This document shows, one piece after another, positions 21,110 through 32,040 of a stretch of DNA of 64,000 bases. The stretch comes from Shinisaurus crocodilurus. Taxonomy: Eukaryota; Chordata; Lepidosauria; Squamata; Shinisauridae. The notes under the pieces are model-generated. The model ran no database searches. It was given only the letters and a program-made list of their open reading frames with translations, and was not told where the DNA came from. The DNA is taken from the NCBI GenBank assembly GCA_021292165.1, contig CM037878.1:12144857-12208856 (forward strand), read 5' to 3'. The translations under genes and the position numbers were made by a program. How positions within the stretch are numbered: the first letter of the stretch is position 1; each line of letters opens with the position of its first letter.

Positions 21110-21705
21110 AATTCCTCTAGCCGGGTCGTCACCTTGAAGTGGTGAGTGGGCTTGCGTGTTCCGATGAACCCCTGTGAGCAATGCTGTCAGGGAGCTATGT
21201 ACTCCCAGTAGGGTCACCCAAGGCGGTAAGGTCCGGGGAGAGGAACCAGACAAAGAACGATCCAAAACATAAAGTCCTCAACGATCCAAAACATAAAGTC
21301 CTCAACAGTTGGAAGATAATTAAACCTAAATTACAATGGCTGTGAAGGCGGATGAAAGCTGCAGCAGAGAATGGTTTTCTAATCGTCATGGTAACCGTGC
21401 CATTGGATCATTGCTGTACTCTGTCAAGTTTGTGTGGTGATTTGTTTGTGCACCGATCTCCCCACATAAAACAATTTCACGCACAGGCATCTTCCAACCC
21501 AACCAACCAACCAACCAACCAAACAAACAACCAAACAAAAAAAGTCCCATGGCGACTGGCGAATGGGGACGGGGGCAGGACTGTGAATCCGGAAGCCCCT
21601 AGTCATGGACCTGGCACATGGGTGCTGGATGCAGATTCAGTCGCCCTGTTCAAGGATCCTGGAAGACAATCAATCTTACTCGGTCACGAGTGATCACTTA
21701 CTACT
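21110..21705 (+). mobile_element. candidate internally deleted derivative of the zinc-finger LINE
   Basis: 21110-21330 resembles a LINE 5' UTR (GGGTCACCCAAGGCGGTAAG, GGGGAGAGGAACCAGAC) and contains a 24-base unit repeated twice in tandem (about 21258-21305). 21655-21705 carries the same 3' UTR as the LINE copies at 17.3, 34.7, 41.1 and 51.0 kb. No RT or endonuclease lies between them. Confidence 0.5.
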
Positions 21706-21739
21706 ATTACCTTATCTGCCTGACCCGCTTCGCTCAATT

Positions 21740-21908
21740 AAAGGTGTTATAAATAAATCTCTGCCTGCCTGCCGTCAGCTCTTGTTCAGTGTCTTTCGAT
21801 GCGGTTGCCTTCAGTTCACCCGGGAACTGCATAGAGGGAGTTTTTACCGTGCCAGTTAACCCATTAACTCCCGAACTCACGCAAAAGGACCAGCGGCGGT
21901 CCTTCACA
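21740..21908 (+). repeat. LTR-like 3' end
   Basis: AATAAA at about 21752, then about 150 bases ending AAAAGGACCAGCGGCGGTCC-TTCACA. The same terminal block occurs inverted at 62219. Upstream limit unclear and no primer-binding site follows, so probably a solo or partial LTR. Confidence 0.45.
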
Positions 21909-22660
21909 CATACAGAGAACTACTTTAAATAAGAAAGAATTCTTTTAATAAAGAAAATAGCATACAAACACAACCTTTCATCCCAGCCATAACACAGAAA
22001 TAGAAAAAGAATAGTATTAACTACTGTATTCACCAGTGAATGCGCTGTCTCCCCATAAAGAGCCTCTGAATGAAAAAGCAAAGGAGACCCCAGTAACCTT
22101 GAATGAAGGCAGAACATGGCATCTGGCATGAGGCTTTGTTTTATACTGTTGTATTTTGCCAGCTCCTATGCCCATTGCCATAAATGGCAACGCTAATGTT
22201 TTAAACTTACTGATTGGTTATGACAGGGTGGTCCAACCTTCTCAGGGACCCATTCTTGCATTTGTATTGGTTGACACCTTCTTTACTCTACAGTTCTATA
22301 GAAATTTCCCAGCTTGTTCTTTGTTGTTTTAACCTGTGGTTTGCACCTGCCTGGGGCAAGAAAACATAGCCTTTTCTCATCAATTTCCCCCTTTCTTAGG
22401 TCAAGCTGACCTTGCTTACTTGTAACCTAGGCCCAAAATCAAAACGTTGCTCCAGAAAGCAGCCTTTTTGGTACACCTGGTATGACTATTGCCTTAAATA
22501 AGCCTTTTCACATTTCATTTTAAATTTCTTACAGGAGCTCCATATAAAGATTTATCAATACTGTAATATTTGATGGACTTTCTTTCCCCACTGCCCCATA
22601 TATTTAAGAGGGCCCAGTTTATTCTGTCTAATTCAACAAATCCGTAAATCCGTCAATAGA
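21909..22660. other. spacer, nothing recognised
   Basis: AT-rich sequence possibly belonging to the neighbouring LTR-like element; no coding domain. 22661-22745 resembles a common squamate short repeat containing CAATCCTATGCATGTCTAC. Confidence 0.3.
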
Positions 22661-22747
22661 ATTAACAGTACAATCCTATGCATGTCTACTCAGAAGTAAG
22701 CCCCACTGTGTTCAATGGGACTTACTCCCAGGTAAGTGTTTATAGGA

Positions 22748-22850
22748 TAAAATGGAGAGGAGGATTAGGATTATGTAAGACGCCTTGGGTTCCTTTCAGG
22801 AAAAAAGGCGGGGTATAATTATAATAAATAAATAAATAAATAAATATAGA
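22748..22850 (+). repeat. SINE 3' part
   Basis: 3' half of the CORE-SINE (CCTTGGGTTCCTTTCAGG, GGCGGGGTATAATTATAATA) with an AAAT tail. Confidence 0.75.
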
Positions 22851-22903
22851 ATTGCAGCATCAGAATGTAAGTTATTTAACAGAATACAATTGATTGTATA
22901 GAC

Positions 22904-22981
22904 CAGTGTTCTCCAACCTTGGGTCCCCAGATGTTTTTGGTCTACAACTCCCAGCTGGGAACCCAAGGTTGGAGAACACTG
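22904..22981. mobile_element. 78-bp deleted hairpin hAT-like MITE
   Basis: Perfect 8-bp duplications GTATAGAC (22896-22903, 22982-22989). Ends CAGTGTTCTCCAACC and its inverse. The palindrome centre has been lost. Confidence 0.85.
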
Positions 22982-23470
22982 GTATAGACATATAAAACTA
23001 ATAATAAAGTTAACCATTAGTGCATTAGCTCATTAAACATAGAATCATATCCTGTAATTACCAATTCATTTAAAAATAGCAGGAAAAAACATGTTTAGAT
23101 CAAGCAGGCCTTGCAAACACAACTGTACTTTATTGTTACATAACAAGACTGGCAAAACAACTCCTATGAGCTACTACTGCAGCATGCAAACTACAGGGGA
23201 TCAAGAGGTCAAAAAACATAACATCAAACCACAGCATCCCCAGGCATACATAACCCTCCTTCCTGCTTGACCAGCATACATTTTTAACCAATGGGGCAGT
23301 AGCCATTCACAGTGCTGCCTCTGTGTTTTACTAATGGGTGTAGAAATTACAGGTGAATCCACTTCAGCAGCTCCTGTAGGCAAGACAGCATTATTGCGTC
23401 CTTCACTTAGTGGCTTTGGTCAATCCATAGGAGAAGTTGCCAGAACATTCAGCTCCAGATTGCTCTAGAG

Positions 23471-23605
23471 CAGTGTTTCTCAACCTTGGGTCCCCAGATG
23501 TTTTTGGCCTACAACTCCCAGCATGCCCCAGCCAGCTATGCTGGCTGGGGCATGCTGGGAGTTGTAGGCCAAAAACATCTGGGGACCCAAGGTTGAGAAA
23601 CACTG
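23471..23605. mobile_element. perfect 135-bp hairpin hAT-like MITE, copy 2
   Basis: Identical to the 6020 element by eye, with the loop reading TAT because the insertion is inverted. Perfect duplications CTCTAGAG (23463-23470, 23606-23613). Confidence 0.88.
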
Positions 23606-23613
23606 CTCTAGAG

Positions 23614-24400
23614 AGAAGATGCTTCTGATGGTTCTGTTGTTGAATGTTCTGTTGTTGAGAAGTTACTCTGGGAGGAATGCCTTCTCATTTTGTCAACATG
23701 ATGATGCCACAGCAGCCCATCTGTACTCTGGACCACGTTATGACACAGGCCCAGTGACTTCAATAATAGTGGCAGGAACCCATCTTGGTCCAGAACCATC
23801 GTTCCTAGCAAAAAAAAGAAAAAAGTTATTGTGGTGCAATAATTGAATGTAGAGTAGGAGCTGACAAAGCAGCATCCAGAGTATGTTTTTGTTTGTCCTG
23901 CAAGTCCTCCTCAGCTAAGTCTGGATGAAGGTGGCCAAGGCAAGTCTTGAGATGTTGCTCCATTAGTAGCTCAGCAGTACTGCCTCCTTTTGTTGAACAT
24001 GGAGTGAGATGTTGAATGATGAGAAACCTGGCAAGTCTCCTCGTCATTGGCCAGTCTCCTCCAACAGTCCATGTCAGGGCATCTCTTGTTATTTGCAGCT
24101 AGGAATGTGTGTGGAGCTCGCTTGGGGTGGGGTGGGGGAGTCCAGCAAACTAACCAGGCTCAACCCCCCCCCCCCCGAGCTCCGCTCGACCTACCTGCTT
24201 CCCCGGTTTGACTCGCATTCTCCCGAGCCAAGCCAGGGAAGTGACTTCCAAGTTCCTGCTGGAGCACTTTTTATGTAGAAGATGGCGTAAGATACATTAA
24301 AAACGGCCGCAATTTGTGCAAGTTAAGCAAATGGTGGCCGCTTTTCATGTTTACTACATAAAAAGTATTCCCAGCGGGAACAGAGAAGTCCGGCAAGCAC
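23614..24400. other. spacer, nothing recognised
   Basis: No coding domain. 24110-24185 has a G-rich/C-rich pair (GGAGCTCGCTTGGGG and CCCCGAGCTCC) that might be an unidentified element. Confidence 0.3.
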
Positions 24401-24439
24401 CTTGGCTGGTGCTAGCTTTCGGCCCAGCTTGGCAGGCAC

Positions 24440-25370
24440 AGGGGCAGCGCTCGCCGGCCGAGCACACTGCGAGTTGGGTGGCGTGAGGATCGCCCACCAC
24501 TAATTTGCACCATCCATTCAGCTTGACCATTTGCTGGAGGAGGAGGAGGAGGAGATGCCAAAGTGACAACTTGGATAAAGTTTCTGTCCACAAATTCCTT
24601 AAACTCAGTGGATATAAATGTAGACCCATTGTCAGAAAGTATTCTATATCTGTCAGCCCATATATTGCAAATAATTGGCACAGGGCTGTGATTGTTGCAG
24701 AAGATGTGCTCTTAGTTCCATCACAGACTTCAAGCCATTTGGGGTACTTATTTATTTATTCCATGTCTATATCACCCAATAGCTGAAGCTTTTGGTAGGA
24801 GTCTACCTCAATCAAAAAGTTCTTACCCTAGAATGGTGCTGCAAAATCAGTATGGATTCTTGACCAAGGCTTCATGGACACTTCCCTTGGGAATGTTGGT
24901 GCCTTTGGTGGATCATGCCAAGTAGCCTGCCATGTGCTGCATTCATCGACAATCTTTTCAATGTCAGAGGCAATTCCAGGCCGCCAGATGCAGCTTCTAG
25001 CCAATGCCTTCATGCATATGATTCCCAGATGTGCTGCCTATAGTGTGGCCAACATGATTTGGTGACCGCCTTCTGGAATGACAACATGGTTTCCCCATAA
25101 GAGGCATTCTTTATGGGCAGAGAGCTCTTGGTGACAGCTTACAAATATCTTGAATTCCTCATGCACTACCTCAGCTGGCCACCCGCCTGCATACCCAGTT
25201 TAAGACATGGGCTTATGGGATCCCAAGAAGCTAATCTTGCAATTTGCTCAGCCTGAAGAGATGGCTGGGATGGGTTTCTAACATCAACACTTCCATTGTA
25301 GGTGGCACATCATAATCTGGGATCTGCAGTGGCAAACGGCTCACGGCATCATCATTAGAACTGTTCATCC
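24440..25370 (-). mobile_element. Ty3/Gypsy pol fragment (integrase)
   Basis: Minus strand, broken frames. 25080-24830 encodes the integrase zinc-binding to core linker (MKALARSCIWRPGIASDIEK, CSTWQATWHDPPKAPTFP, WSRIHTDFAAPF). 24680-24510 encodes the core block with ILSDNGSTFISTEFKEF and ANGQAE. A short retroelement tail (24745-24795) is inserted within the core. No LTRs or RT recognised: a dead fragment. Confidence 0.8.
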
Positions 25371-25378
25371 TTGTTTGT

Positions 25379-25590
25379 AGACATAAGAACATAAGACGAG
25401 CCATGCTGGATCAGGCCAAGGCTCCATTCTAGTCCAGCATTCTGTTCACACAGTGGCCAACCAGCTGCCCACGAGATCCCACAAGCACGACAGGAACACA
25501 ACAGCACCTTCCCACCCATGTTCCCCAGCAGCTGGAGTACATAGGCATACTGTCTCTGATACTACTGACAATTGCAGGAAGAAGAAGAAA
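25379..25590 (-). repeat. CR1/L3-like LINE 3' region
   Basis: Block ACATAAGAACATAAGACGAG with GCCATGCTGGATCAGGCCAA. The same repeat is inverted relative to this at 49770-50095 and 39370-39525. Family name not certain. Confidence 0.6.
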
Positions 25591-26567
25591 GGAGAATGTG
25601 TCTCTCTGGTGCTGGAGGCAGAAGTGTTTTATTTGATATAAATGCTCACTGCATTTCACAGAGCAATTTTCTCCTTCATCAGGAGCAATAGTCTAACAAA
25701 ATACGATAAACCAGAATAAATACATGTCATTCTTTTTTAAAAAATGGAATAAAAACACATAGAGACAAATGCTCATAAATTCTATTTCGTCATAACATAT
25801 CTCGGAGCACGTATTGCTGCGGTTATTGCAGTTCCCTGACAATTCTAACTCACCCCCCCAAAATATATGCAAATTTAGGGCGCCATAGGATGGCCATAGG
25901 ACAGGTTGGCATCCCAGCTGTGACCTCTGAAACGCATTCTGAGGTCAGTGCTAGGACTCCGCCCTCAGAGCGCTCTCCCTCTGCCCTTGCAGCCAGCGTG
26001 GTTCTTTCTGTGCCGGCTGTGGCTCTGAGGATGGAAGACCGACCTCGGGGGCCAGCATTGGGTGGGTGTTCCGATCCGGAGGGCAGGGAGGGGAAGAGTG
26101 AGGCGCCGCTGGGATATGATGTTTCAAATTCCTGGCAGTGCCTCAGCCTCTCTTCCTCGCAAACAGGGGTAAAAGACTTACCGTAGATGGCTGAAATTGG
26201 TCTAAGTCTTTTGCGGGGCAGGAGAAGTGTGTGGAGGTGACCTTTGCCTCTGCGCTTCTCCTGCCCTCGATAGGATGCCAGAAATCCTTCCATTTTTCTC
26301 ATGTTAAATGCTACAACCACAACAACGACTTGAATCTAATGAGTCAGCCCCAATTTGTGCAAATTGCAATTTGCGCAAATTGCACAAGGGATAACCATTC
26401 TCAGCTCCAAATTTGCGCAAATATTTCAAGCAATTTCACAGAAGCTGGAATACCCCACCCCGACTTGGCCTGCTGTTGGACATTGGGACAGAAATGTGTT
26501 GAAAGTCCGTCGAGCTCAAACAGACCGAGTTTTCCGGTGTCGCGCACACCCCTACTTAAATGAGTAC
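25591..26567. other. spacer, nothing recognised
   Basis: 25860-26270 is GC-rich with open frames on both strands but no domain match. No terminal repeats seen. Confidence 0.3.
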
Positions 26568-26744
26568 GGATTCATGCTCATTCCACATTGCAACATACAC
26601 TGAGGCAACCAAAAGGATTGACCCTTTCAATCATCCTGGTTGTGCGGCAGCATCATTTCTTGATTACGTTTTAATTTGACTCTCCCTCCAAGAAGTTTAT
26701 GTAGCTGTTCATGGTTTCCACCTCATACTATCCTCATTGCACCT

Positions 26745-26872
26745 GTAGAGCAGGCTAGAAGAGAGTAACTGACCTAAGATCACCCAGTCACCCAGGGAGT
26801 TTCATGGCTCAGCAGGAATTTGAACCTGTCTCTCACTTGTCTACGTCTAACACTTTAGCCACTACGGATGCA
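26745..26872 (-). repeat. old CORE-SINE shared by copies B and C
   Basis: Inverted degraded CORE-SINE (AGATCACCCAGTCACCCAGG, TTTCATGGCTCAGCAGG), matching 53345-53472 in gene C intron 5. The insertion predates the B/C duplication. Confidence 0.65.
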
Positions 26873-27352
26873 GTCCAATGGGTTATGTCCTCGGTGTTCA
26901 TAAGTCTCTGAACATCATGGAGGCTTACGTCACGAGCATCCTATGCAGAGTGGGGGAAGTGGTAGACTCAGCTTCCATACTCACTATCACAAATGCAGAT
27001 TAGAATCTAGACTGCACACATAGGGTGCATAATCTACAGTTAGTGTGGATCAGTTATGCCTGATATCCTTTAACCGCCCTATTGAACTCACAATCAGGGT
27101 TAATAAGGGGAAGGGGTTTTGTTGAGCATCAGGAATGTGAAACACGGGGAATTACGTAGTTCTTCCACTTTAATTAACGAGGAGTTCAATGTATCTTTGG
27201 GACGCAGCAAATCAAACTATATAGCATTTTTGCAGCAAACACAACCCCAGTCCAAAGATCCTCAAATGCAGCAGAAGACATGGTTATACACATGAGTGAG
27301 TTTAAGGATCTCATCGCACTGAACTATGAAACATGGTTTCATACTAATACTA

Positions 27353-27414
<62 letters not shown>
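27353..27414. repeat. (AAT)n microsatellite in copy B
   Basis: About 20 AAT units, about 90 bases before pseudo-exon 6. The paralogous position in C (55452-55516) is also an AAT/ATT tract; in A it is only GATAATAAGG. A poly-Leu open frame here is an artefact. Confidence 0.9.
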
Positions 27415-27416
<2 letters not shown>

Positions 27417-27500
27417 GGTCACTGAAAGTAAAGGAAGTGTTGAAGGGTAGCCCATAATTCATTGTAAATTAAATCTTATCTTTCCTATTTTCAACATCAC

Positions 27501-27631
27501 AGCAGGAATGACCCCAGTTCTACCTATGATAAAGATAATCTGGTTCAATGTATTCACACAACTTCTTTATTGCAGGAGCAGATACAACCACCACTACCCT
27601 GAAATGGGCACTGCTCCTCCTGACAAATCAT
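27501..27631 (+). pseudogene. P450 copy B pseudo-exon 6
   Basis: Remains of RNDPSSTYDKDNLVQC and [17 protein letters not shown], separated by a 2-base frameshift. Acceptor mutated and the 3' end replaced. Confidence 0.88.
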
Positions 27632-27715
27632 GTAACTATTAACTTCCATTCATCTACACTAATTTCTGTTGCCCTTACACCCTGGAATGGTCTTGAAACA
27701 TTATATGGGTTTAAA

Positions 27716-27960
27716 GAGAGCCAGTGTGGTGTAGTGGTTAGAGTGCTAGACTGGGACTTGGGAGATCCAGGTTCTGGTCCCCACTCAGCCATGAAGCTCA
27801 CTGGATGACTTTGAGCCAGTCACTGACTTTCAGCCTGACCTACCTCATAGGGTTGTTGTGAGGATAAAATGGAGAGGAGGAGGAGGAGGAGGATTTTGGG
27901 TTCCTTGCAGGAAAAAAGGCGGGGTATAAATATAATAAATAAATAAAATAAATGAATAAA
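27716..27960 (+). repeat. CORE/MIR-like SINE, near full length
   Basis: Best-preserved copy: A-box-like TGGTGTAGTGGTTAGAG, B-box-like GGTTCTGGTCC, CORE block with CTCATAGGGTTGTTGTGAGG, (GGA)n, then GGCGGGGTATAAATATAAT tail. It lies just after pseudo-exon 6. tRNA-derived, not a tRNA gene. Confidence 0.9.
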
Positions 27961-29600
27961 TATTCTGCCCATTCATTTAAGATCTTCAGAGACAACCCTT
28001 CTCCAAATACCATCAGTGGGAGATATACATTATGTATCCAAAAAGGAGAGTGCCTTCTCTGCGGTGGTGCCTCGACATCAGAAATTCCACAAGGCTAAGA
28101 TCCCATAACCCATTCTACAGACTTAAAGCCTTTTAATGTTTATTTCCTGGGCAAACTATATTTCTGTGAGGGGGTTATTTACTTCTATTCTGCCCAATAG
28201 GAGAAGCTATTGATAGGGGAATTTAAGGTGGGGAAGTAGATATACTGTCCTTGGATTTTAAAAAACAACATAATCATCTGCCTTCAGTCAAAGCATTACC
28301 TAACAAAACTACTATTTTATCTTTATTATAATGGATCTGACATTTGAGGATAAGAAACCCTGGGTGCCCTACTACAACGTGAAGATGATATAATCATGAC
28401 TTTTTGTAAGCATTATTATTCCCTAAAATGTTTGTGGTTCCCTCCATAGAAATTGTGATTGTGCCTTTGAATTAAAATAAATAATTGGAAATATTTAAAT
28501 TGCATTTGTTTTTAGTATATTTACTTTCCTCCAAAATAGAAGCAACCAGGCTAAGGAACTATGTGTGCTTGTCCCCGAGAGCTGCTATCCTTCACCTGCA
28601 CTGCCACCTTGAGGCACTGAGGTGAAACAGCAGGCAGGAGCAACTACTCTGCTGGTAATATTAAGCAGTCACAGTTTTACTGGCACGATCTGATATCTGA
28701 GTGGTGAACAAATAAAAAGGGGAGAAATAGGGATAACACAGCAACAACAATCGAAATACAGAATAGTGCTGGGTCGAAAATTTCTCCCACATATTTGACC
28801 AGTCTCATTCAGTTTGATAGAAAAGAAATTGCTTTCGAAAAGGAATTCAAAGGAGAAGAAATTTTGGAGAAATTCTCATGGGTTTGGCTCAGGCTTCTTG
28901 TGCTTGCCTTACTTATGAGGCGGCTGAGCAGCGTGCATGAGTGTCCTGTCTGTCATTGCATGATCGATCCTCTCTCTGGCAGCCTGTAGCGCCGTTGGCT
29001 TCCCGCACTTCCCACCCAGGGGAAGACATCATGACATAATTTTTCCCATAGGGCTTTTTCAAATGAGAAAGTGCGGGCAGCCTGGGAGGCTGCAGAGCAA
29101 CAGAGAGAGATGTGTAATAGAAAGTGAAAAAAACAGTACCCTTGGCCACCTCACAGTGATTAGGTAAGGTCGAAAACACCACCAAAAGCAATTCAAATTA
29201 AATTATAAAATGCCCTGAGAATGAGGCAGAAAAAATGAAAGTCTCTTTCAATGGGGAAGAACACTTTCAGGAAATTGGAGGTGAGATTTTGGCACAGCAC
29301 TAGCTCCATATCTTCCCTGGAGCTGGATACAACACTGCCCGTGGCTTAGCTTCTTGTGAGAGAACCCAGTCAGTGTTTCTTAGCCATGGCTTGTTCATAG
29401 CCATGACTTGTTCTAGGGTTTACTGTAGCCTTTGCAGCTTAGCATGTTGTGTGAACCCAGCCAACGAATGGAAGACTAGAGTGACAATCAGTAACTTTGG
29501 ATCTTTTCCGTTCAACAAAGCCAGCCCCGTCTGGTCAGCAAAAAAAAAAAAAAGCTGAGCTGAGCACTCCTTGTGCACTCTTGGTCCTGCTGCCATTTGT
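27961..29600. other. copy B internal region, nothing coding
   Basis: No P450 exon. 28540-28670 is the unidentified repeat also at 14130-14310. 28760-29330 shows nothing recognisable. Confidence 0.4.
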
Positions 29601-29605
29601 TTAGT

Positions 29606-29737
29606 ACCAGCTTCTCCAACTGGTGCCTTCCAGATGTTTTGGACTTCAGCTTCCATCGACCCAGCCAGTATGGCCAGAGGTCAGGAATCCTGGGAATGGT
29701 CGTTCAAAACATCTGGAGGACACCAGGTTTGGGAAGG
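29606..29737. mobile_element. palindromic MITE-like repeat
   Basis: Imperfect inverted arms (TTCTCCAACTGGTGCCTTCC and its counterpart ending ACACCAGGTTTGGGAAGG) around CAGCCAGTATGGCC. Related to the repeat split at 38920-39140. Confidence 0.5.
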
Positions 29738-29961
29738 TTGATTTAGTGTATTCTCTTTTGTGCACAGTAAAAGAGATCTGGAAGTGCTGGTGAGCTACTG
29801 CTACTGCTTCAGGTGTTTCCATCTTTCACCAAAGCATTAAACACAATGCACCAGGTTCAAATACTGGCAGAATTCAGGAAGGTGCAAGCAATGCTCTTGT
29901 CACTCAGTTTATGCAGCTGTAATATTCACAATAAAGCTTCCATTTCCATCATTTTCCTCAG

Positions 29962-30109
29962 ATAAAGTCTTCAAGGAGATTGAAGACGTTTTCGGTTCTT
30001 CTCACTCAATCTGCTACAAGATTAAAAAAAAAAAAGAAACTCCCCTACACTAATGCCGTGATTCATGAGACCCAGTGCTCAAAATATGCCTTTTTATTTG
30101 GGCTCCCGT
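29962..30109 (+). pseudogene. P450 copy B pseudo-exon 7
   Basis: Acceptor TTTTCCTCAG kept. An A-run expansion causes a frameshift and stop. K-helix arginine lost (ETQC). Truncated at GLPS. Confidence 0.88.
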
Positions 30110-30379
30110 CGGGGACATCTTATTAGGGAAGTAACTTTTATTGAAGGGGGCGGAGATGCTGGATAAATACTAGTATATATATATATATGAGCAGAGTTAT
30201 CTGCAAGCACATACACAGCAGCTATCTCCACACTGGGCTGGTTAAAACCCCAAAAGGCAATAAAAGAGTCTTCGTTAGATCAGAAAAGAAAGTTTACTCG
30301 CAAATTGAAGCACACACGTGTAGAAATATATGTAGGTACATTTTAGGTTGCAAAAAGCTCTGGAGCTACCTCGTGGAGG

Positions 30380-30544
30380 CAGGGCCGGTGCTACCATTAG
30401 GCCAACTAGGTGGCTGCCTAGGGACGCCGGGCTAAAGGGGGCGCCAGGAGCATAGGGCTGGAGGGAGAGAGGGCTCAAGTGGGAAGTGGGGGCGCTAAAT
30501 ATCTGATCTTGCCTAGGGCACCAAACTGCCTTGCACCGGTCCTG
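30380..30544. mobile_element. 165-bp hAT-like element
   Basis: Perfect 8-bp duplications CGTGGAGG (30372-30379, 30545-30552). Ends CAGGGCCGGTGCTACC and GCACCGGTCCTG match the longer element at 7015-7473. Confidence 0.85.
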
Positions 30545-30571
30545 CGTGGAGGTCATGCTGCTTCCAAGGCA

Positions 30572-30573
<2 letters not shown>

Positions 30574-30604
<31 letters not shown>
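30574..30604. repeat. (GA)n microsatellite
   Basis: Uninterrupted GA run. Confidence 0.9.
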
Positions 30605-30605
<1 letters not shown>

Positions 30606-31429
30606 ATGGCAGACAGTGGGAGGGACAGAAGGCGGGAAGACACATTGTATACCATAGAGTTCCCCTTTTCATCTATGTGGTTTTAACCCTTCCCTCCCTG
30701 GAAGTTAGCATGTGAACGTACACTATATCTAACAGGGGGCAGTGAGCACCAGCAACAAGTAAATAGGAACATTAATCCTATACAGATTCAACCAGAAAGA
30801 AGTCCTACAGTGTTCAGTGGGCCTGTAATATCTTATCCTTCACAGGTTCCGTAGGGTCAGCTTACTCCCACGAAAGTGTGCATAGGATTGTAGCTGTAGT
30901 AAATGGGTACGTAGCTTCAGTTTCCCTTTAGTGTCCAGGGAAAACCATTCTTGTGTTTTTTCAAGCAAACATTAAAGAGAATTTTATCAATGTTTGGTCC
31001 ACCGCATTGCATTCCGTTTACAGAGTCTTCTTCGCGCAGGGCGAGCAGGAGTGGGGCTTCTGCTGGCCACGGCCGGGGGGTGGCTGCTTCCCACTCCTCC
31101 TCCTCACTCCAGCCTCTGGGGCTGTCTCCCACGCACTTGCCACTGCTGCCCACGCTGCTGCCCTTGCCATGCCTCCCTCCGCCTCTGGAGACCTCGTGGG
31201 TGCTGTGGCGGGGTTGCCGCCAGCACTGGCTCCTCCCTCTTCCTTCCCTCCTGCCTGGCTCTGCCAGATGTGCATCAGGTTGCAGCATGCCCACATCTGG
31301 CTAGCGATGAAGGACACCTTCATTTTCATCACCTTTGAAGGGCCCTGAGAGGCCCAAGAGAATTGGCATGGCTTGGCTCCATTCTGCCTTACCCTTCTCC
31401 CAACAGTACTAATCTAATATAGAGCTACG
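30605..31429. other. spacer with a GC-rich block, no gene supported
   Basis: 31020-31270 is GC-rich and open in several frames on both strands, with no domain. It is low-complexity (Pro/Ala/Leu/Ser) in all of them. Confidence 0.35.
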
Positions 31430-31498
31430 CGTTGACTACCCAAATAAATTAGATCAAACTAGACTCTGATCTATAATTTGCAAGGTAAGACGGATGTA

Positions 31499-31755
31499 CA
31501 GTAATACCTTGGATTGCAAGTAACTTGGTCTGAGAGCGTTTTGCAAGACAAGCAAATTTTTAAATATTTATTTATTTATTTTTGACTTGATATACAAGCG
31601 ACGTCTTGCAATACAAGTACTGTAGTACGGCTTAAATTAAAAATCTGTGTACAAATTTTTTTTGGGGGGGGGGGATTTCGTTTTGATATAAAGAGTGTTT
31701 TGGATTACAAGCACGTTTCCGGAACGAATTATGCTCTCAATCCGAGGCATGACTG
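31499..31755 (+). mobile_element. pogo/Tigger-like MITE, copy 2
   Basis: 257 bp, same ends as copy 1, flanking TA at 31497-31498 and 31756-31757. The paralogous locus at 17750-17760 reads GGATGTAGTTTAATG with a single TA and no insertion: a clean empty site. Confidence 0.9.
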
Positions 31756-32040
31756 TAGTTTAATGACATAATTATGGCCTCTTTCAAAGGGGCAAGAAAA
31801 GCCCCACCCCGCAATGATGTCGTTATTACAGTTGATCAACTGTAATCACAGTTGTGATTACTGCTCCTGTACTGACCTTAAGGAACCTGAAAGGGCACAT
31901 ATATTATGAGTTGCAGTCCCTGTTCCAAACATCCGTCAGGGTTTTGACAGGATAGCTAGATATGTCAGGCAGGCATGCACTAGGGCAAGCCTTCGAAGGA
32001 CTGCCTACATCCATATGAACCTGCCCAGTCCTAAGATCAG

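Larger units (their letters stand above)
26568..30109 (+). pseudogene. cytochrome P450 family 2 pseudogene, copy B (exons 6 and 7 only)
   Basis: 26568-27630 matches the intron 5 to exon 6 region of gene C (52530-55750, less C's later insertions), and 29930-30109 matches the exon 7 region. Exon 6 (27501-27631) has the acceptor G of ACATCAG changed to C, a 2-base insertion before the I-helix part, and lacks its last 13 bases. Exon 7 (29962-30109) has an expanded A-run that shifts the frame to a stop, the K-helix ExxR reads ETQC, and the last about 40 bases are missing. No exon 5, 8 or 9 is found nearby. It cannot encode a P450. It shows the cluster once held at least three units. Confidence 0.88.

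Noticed and set aside
27262..27462. Poly-Leu open frame
   Set aside because: Translation of the AAT microsatellite.
27716..27800. tRNA-like A and B boxes
   Set aside because: Head of a CORE/MIR-like SINE with SINE tail; no cloverleaf gene. The same holds for the other SINE copies.
30917..31348. Overlapping open frames of 100-130 codons on both strands
   Set aside because: GC-rich, low-complexity Pro/Ala/Leu/Ser composition in every frame, no domain, no splice context.
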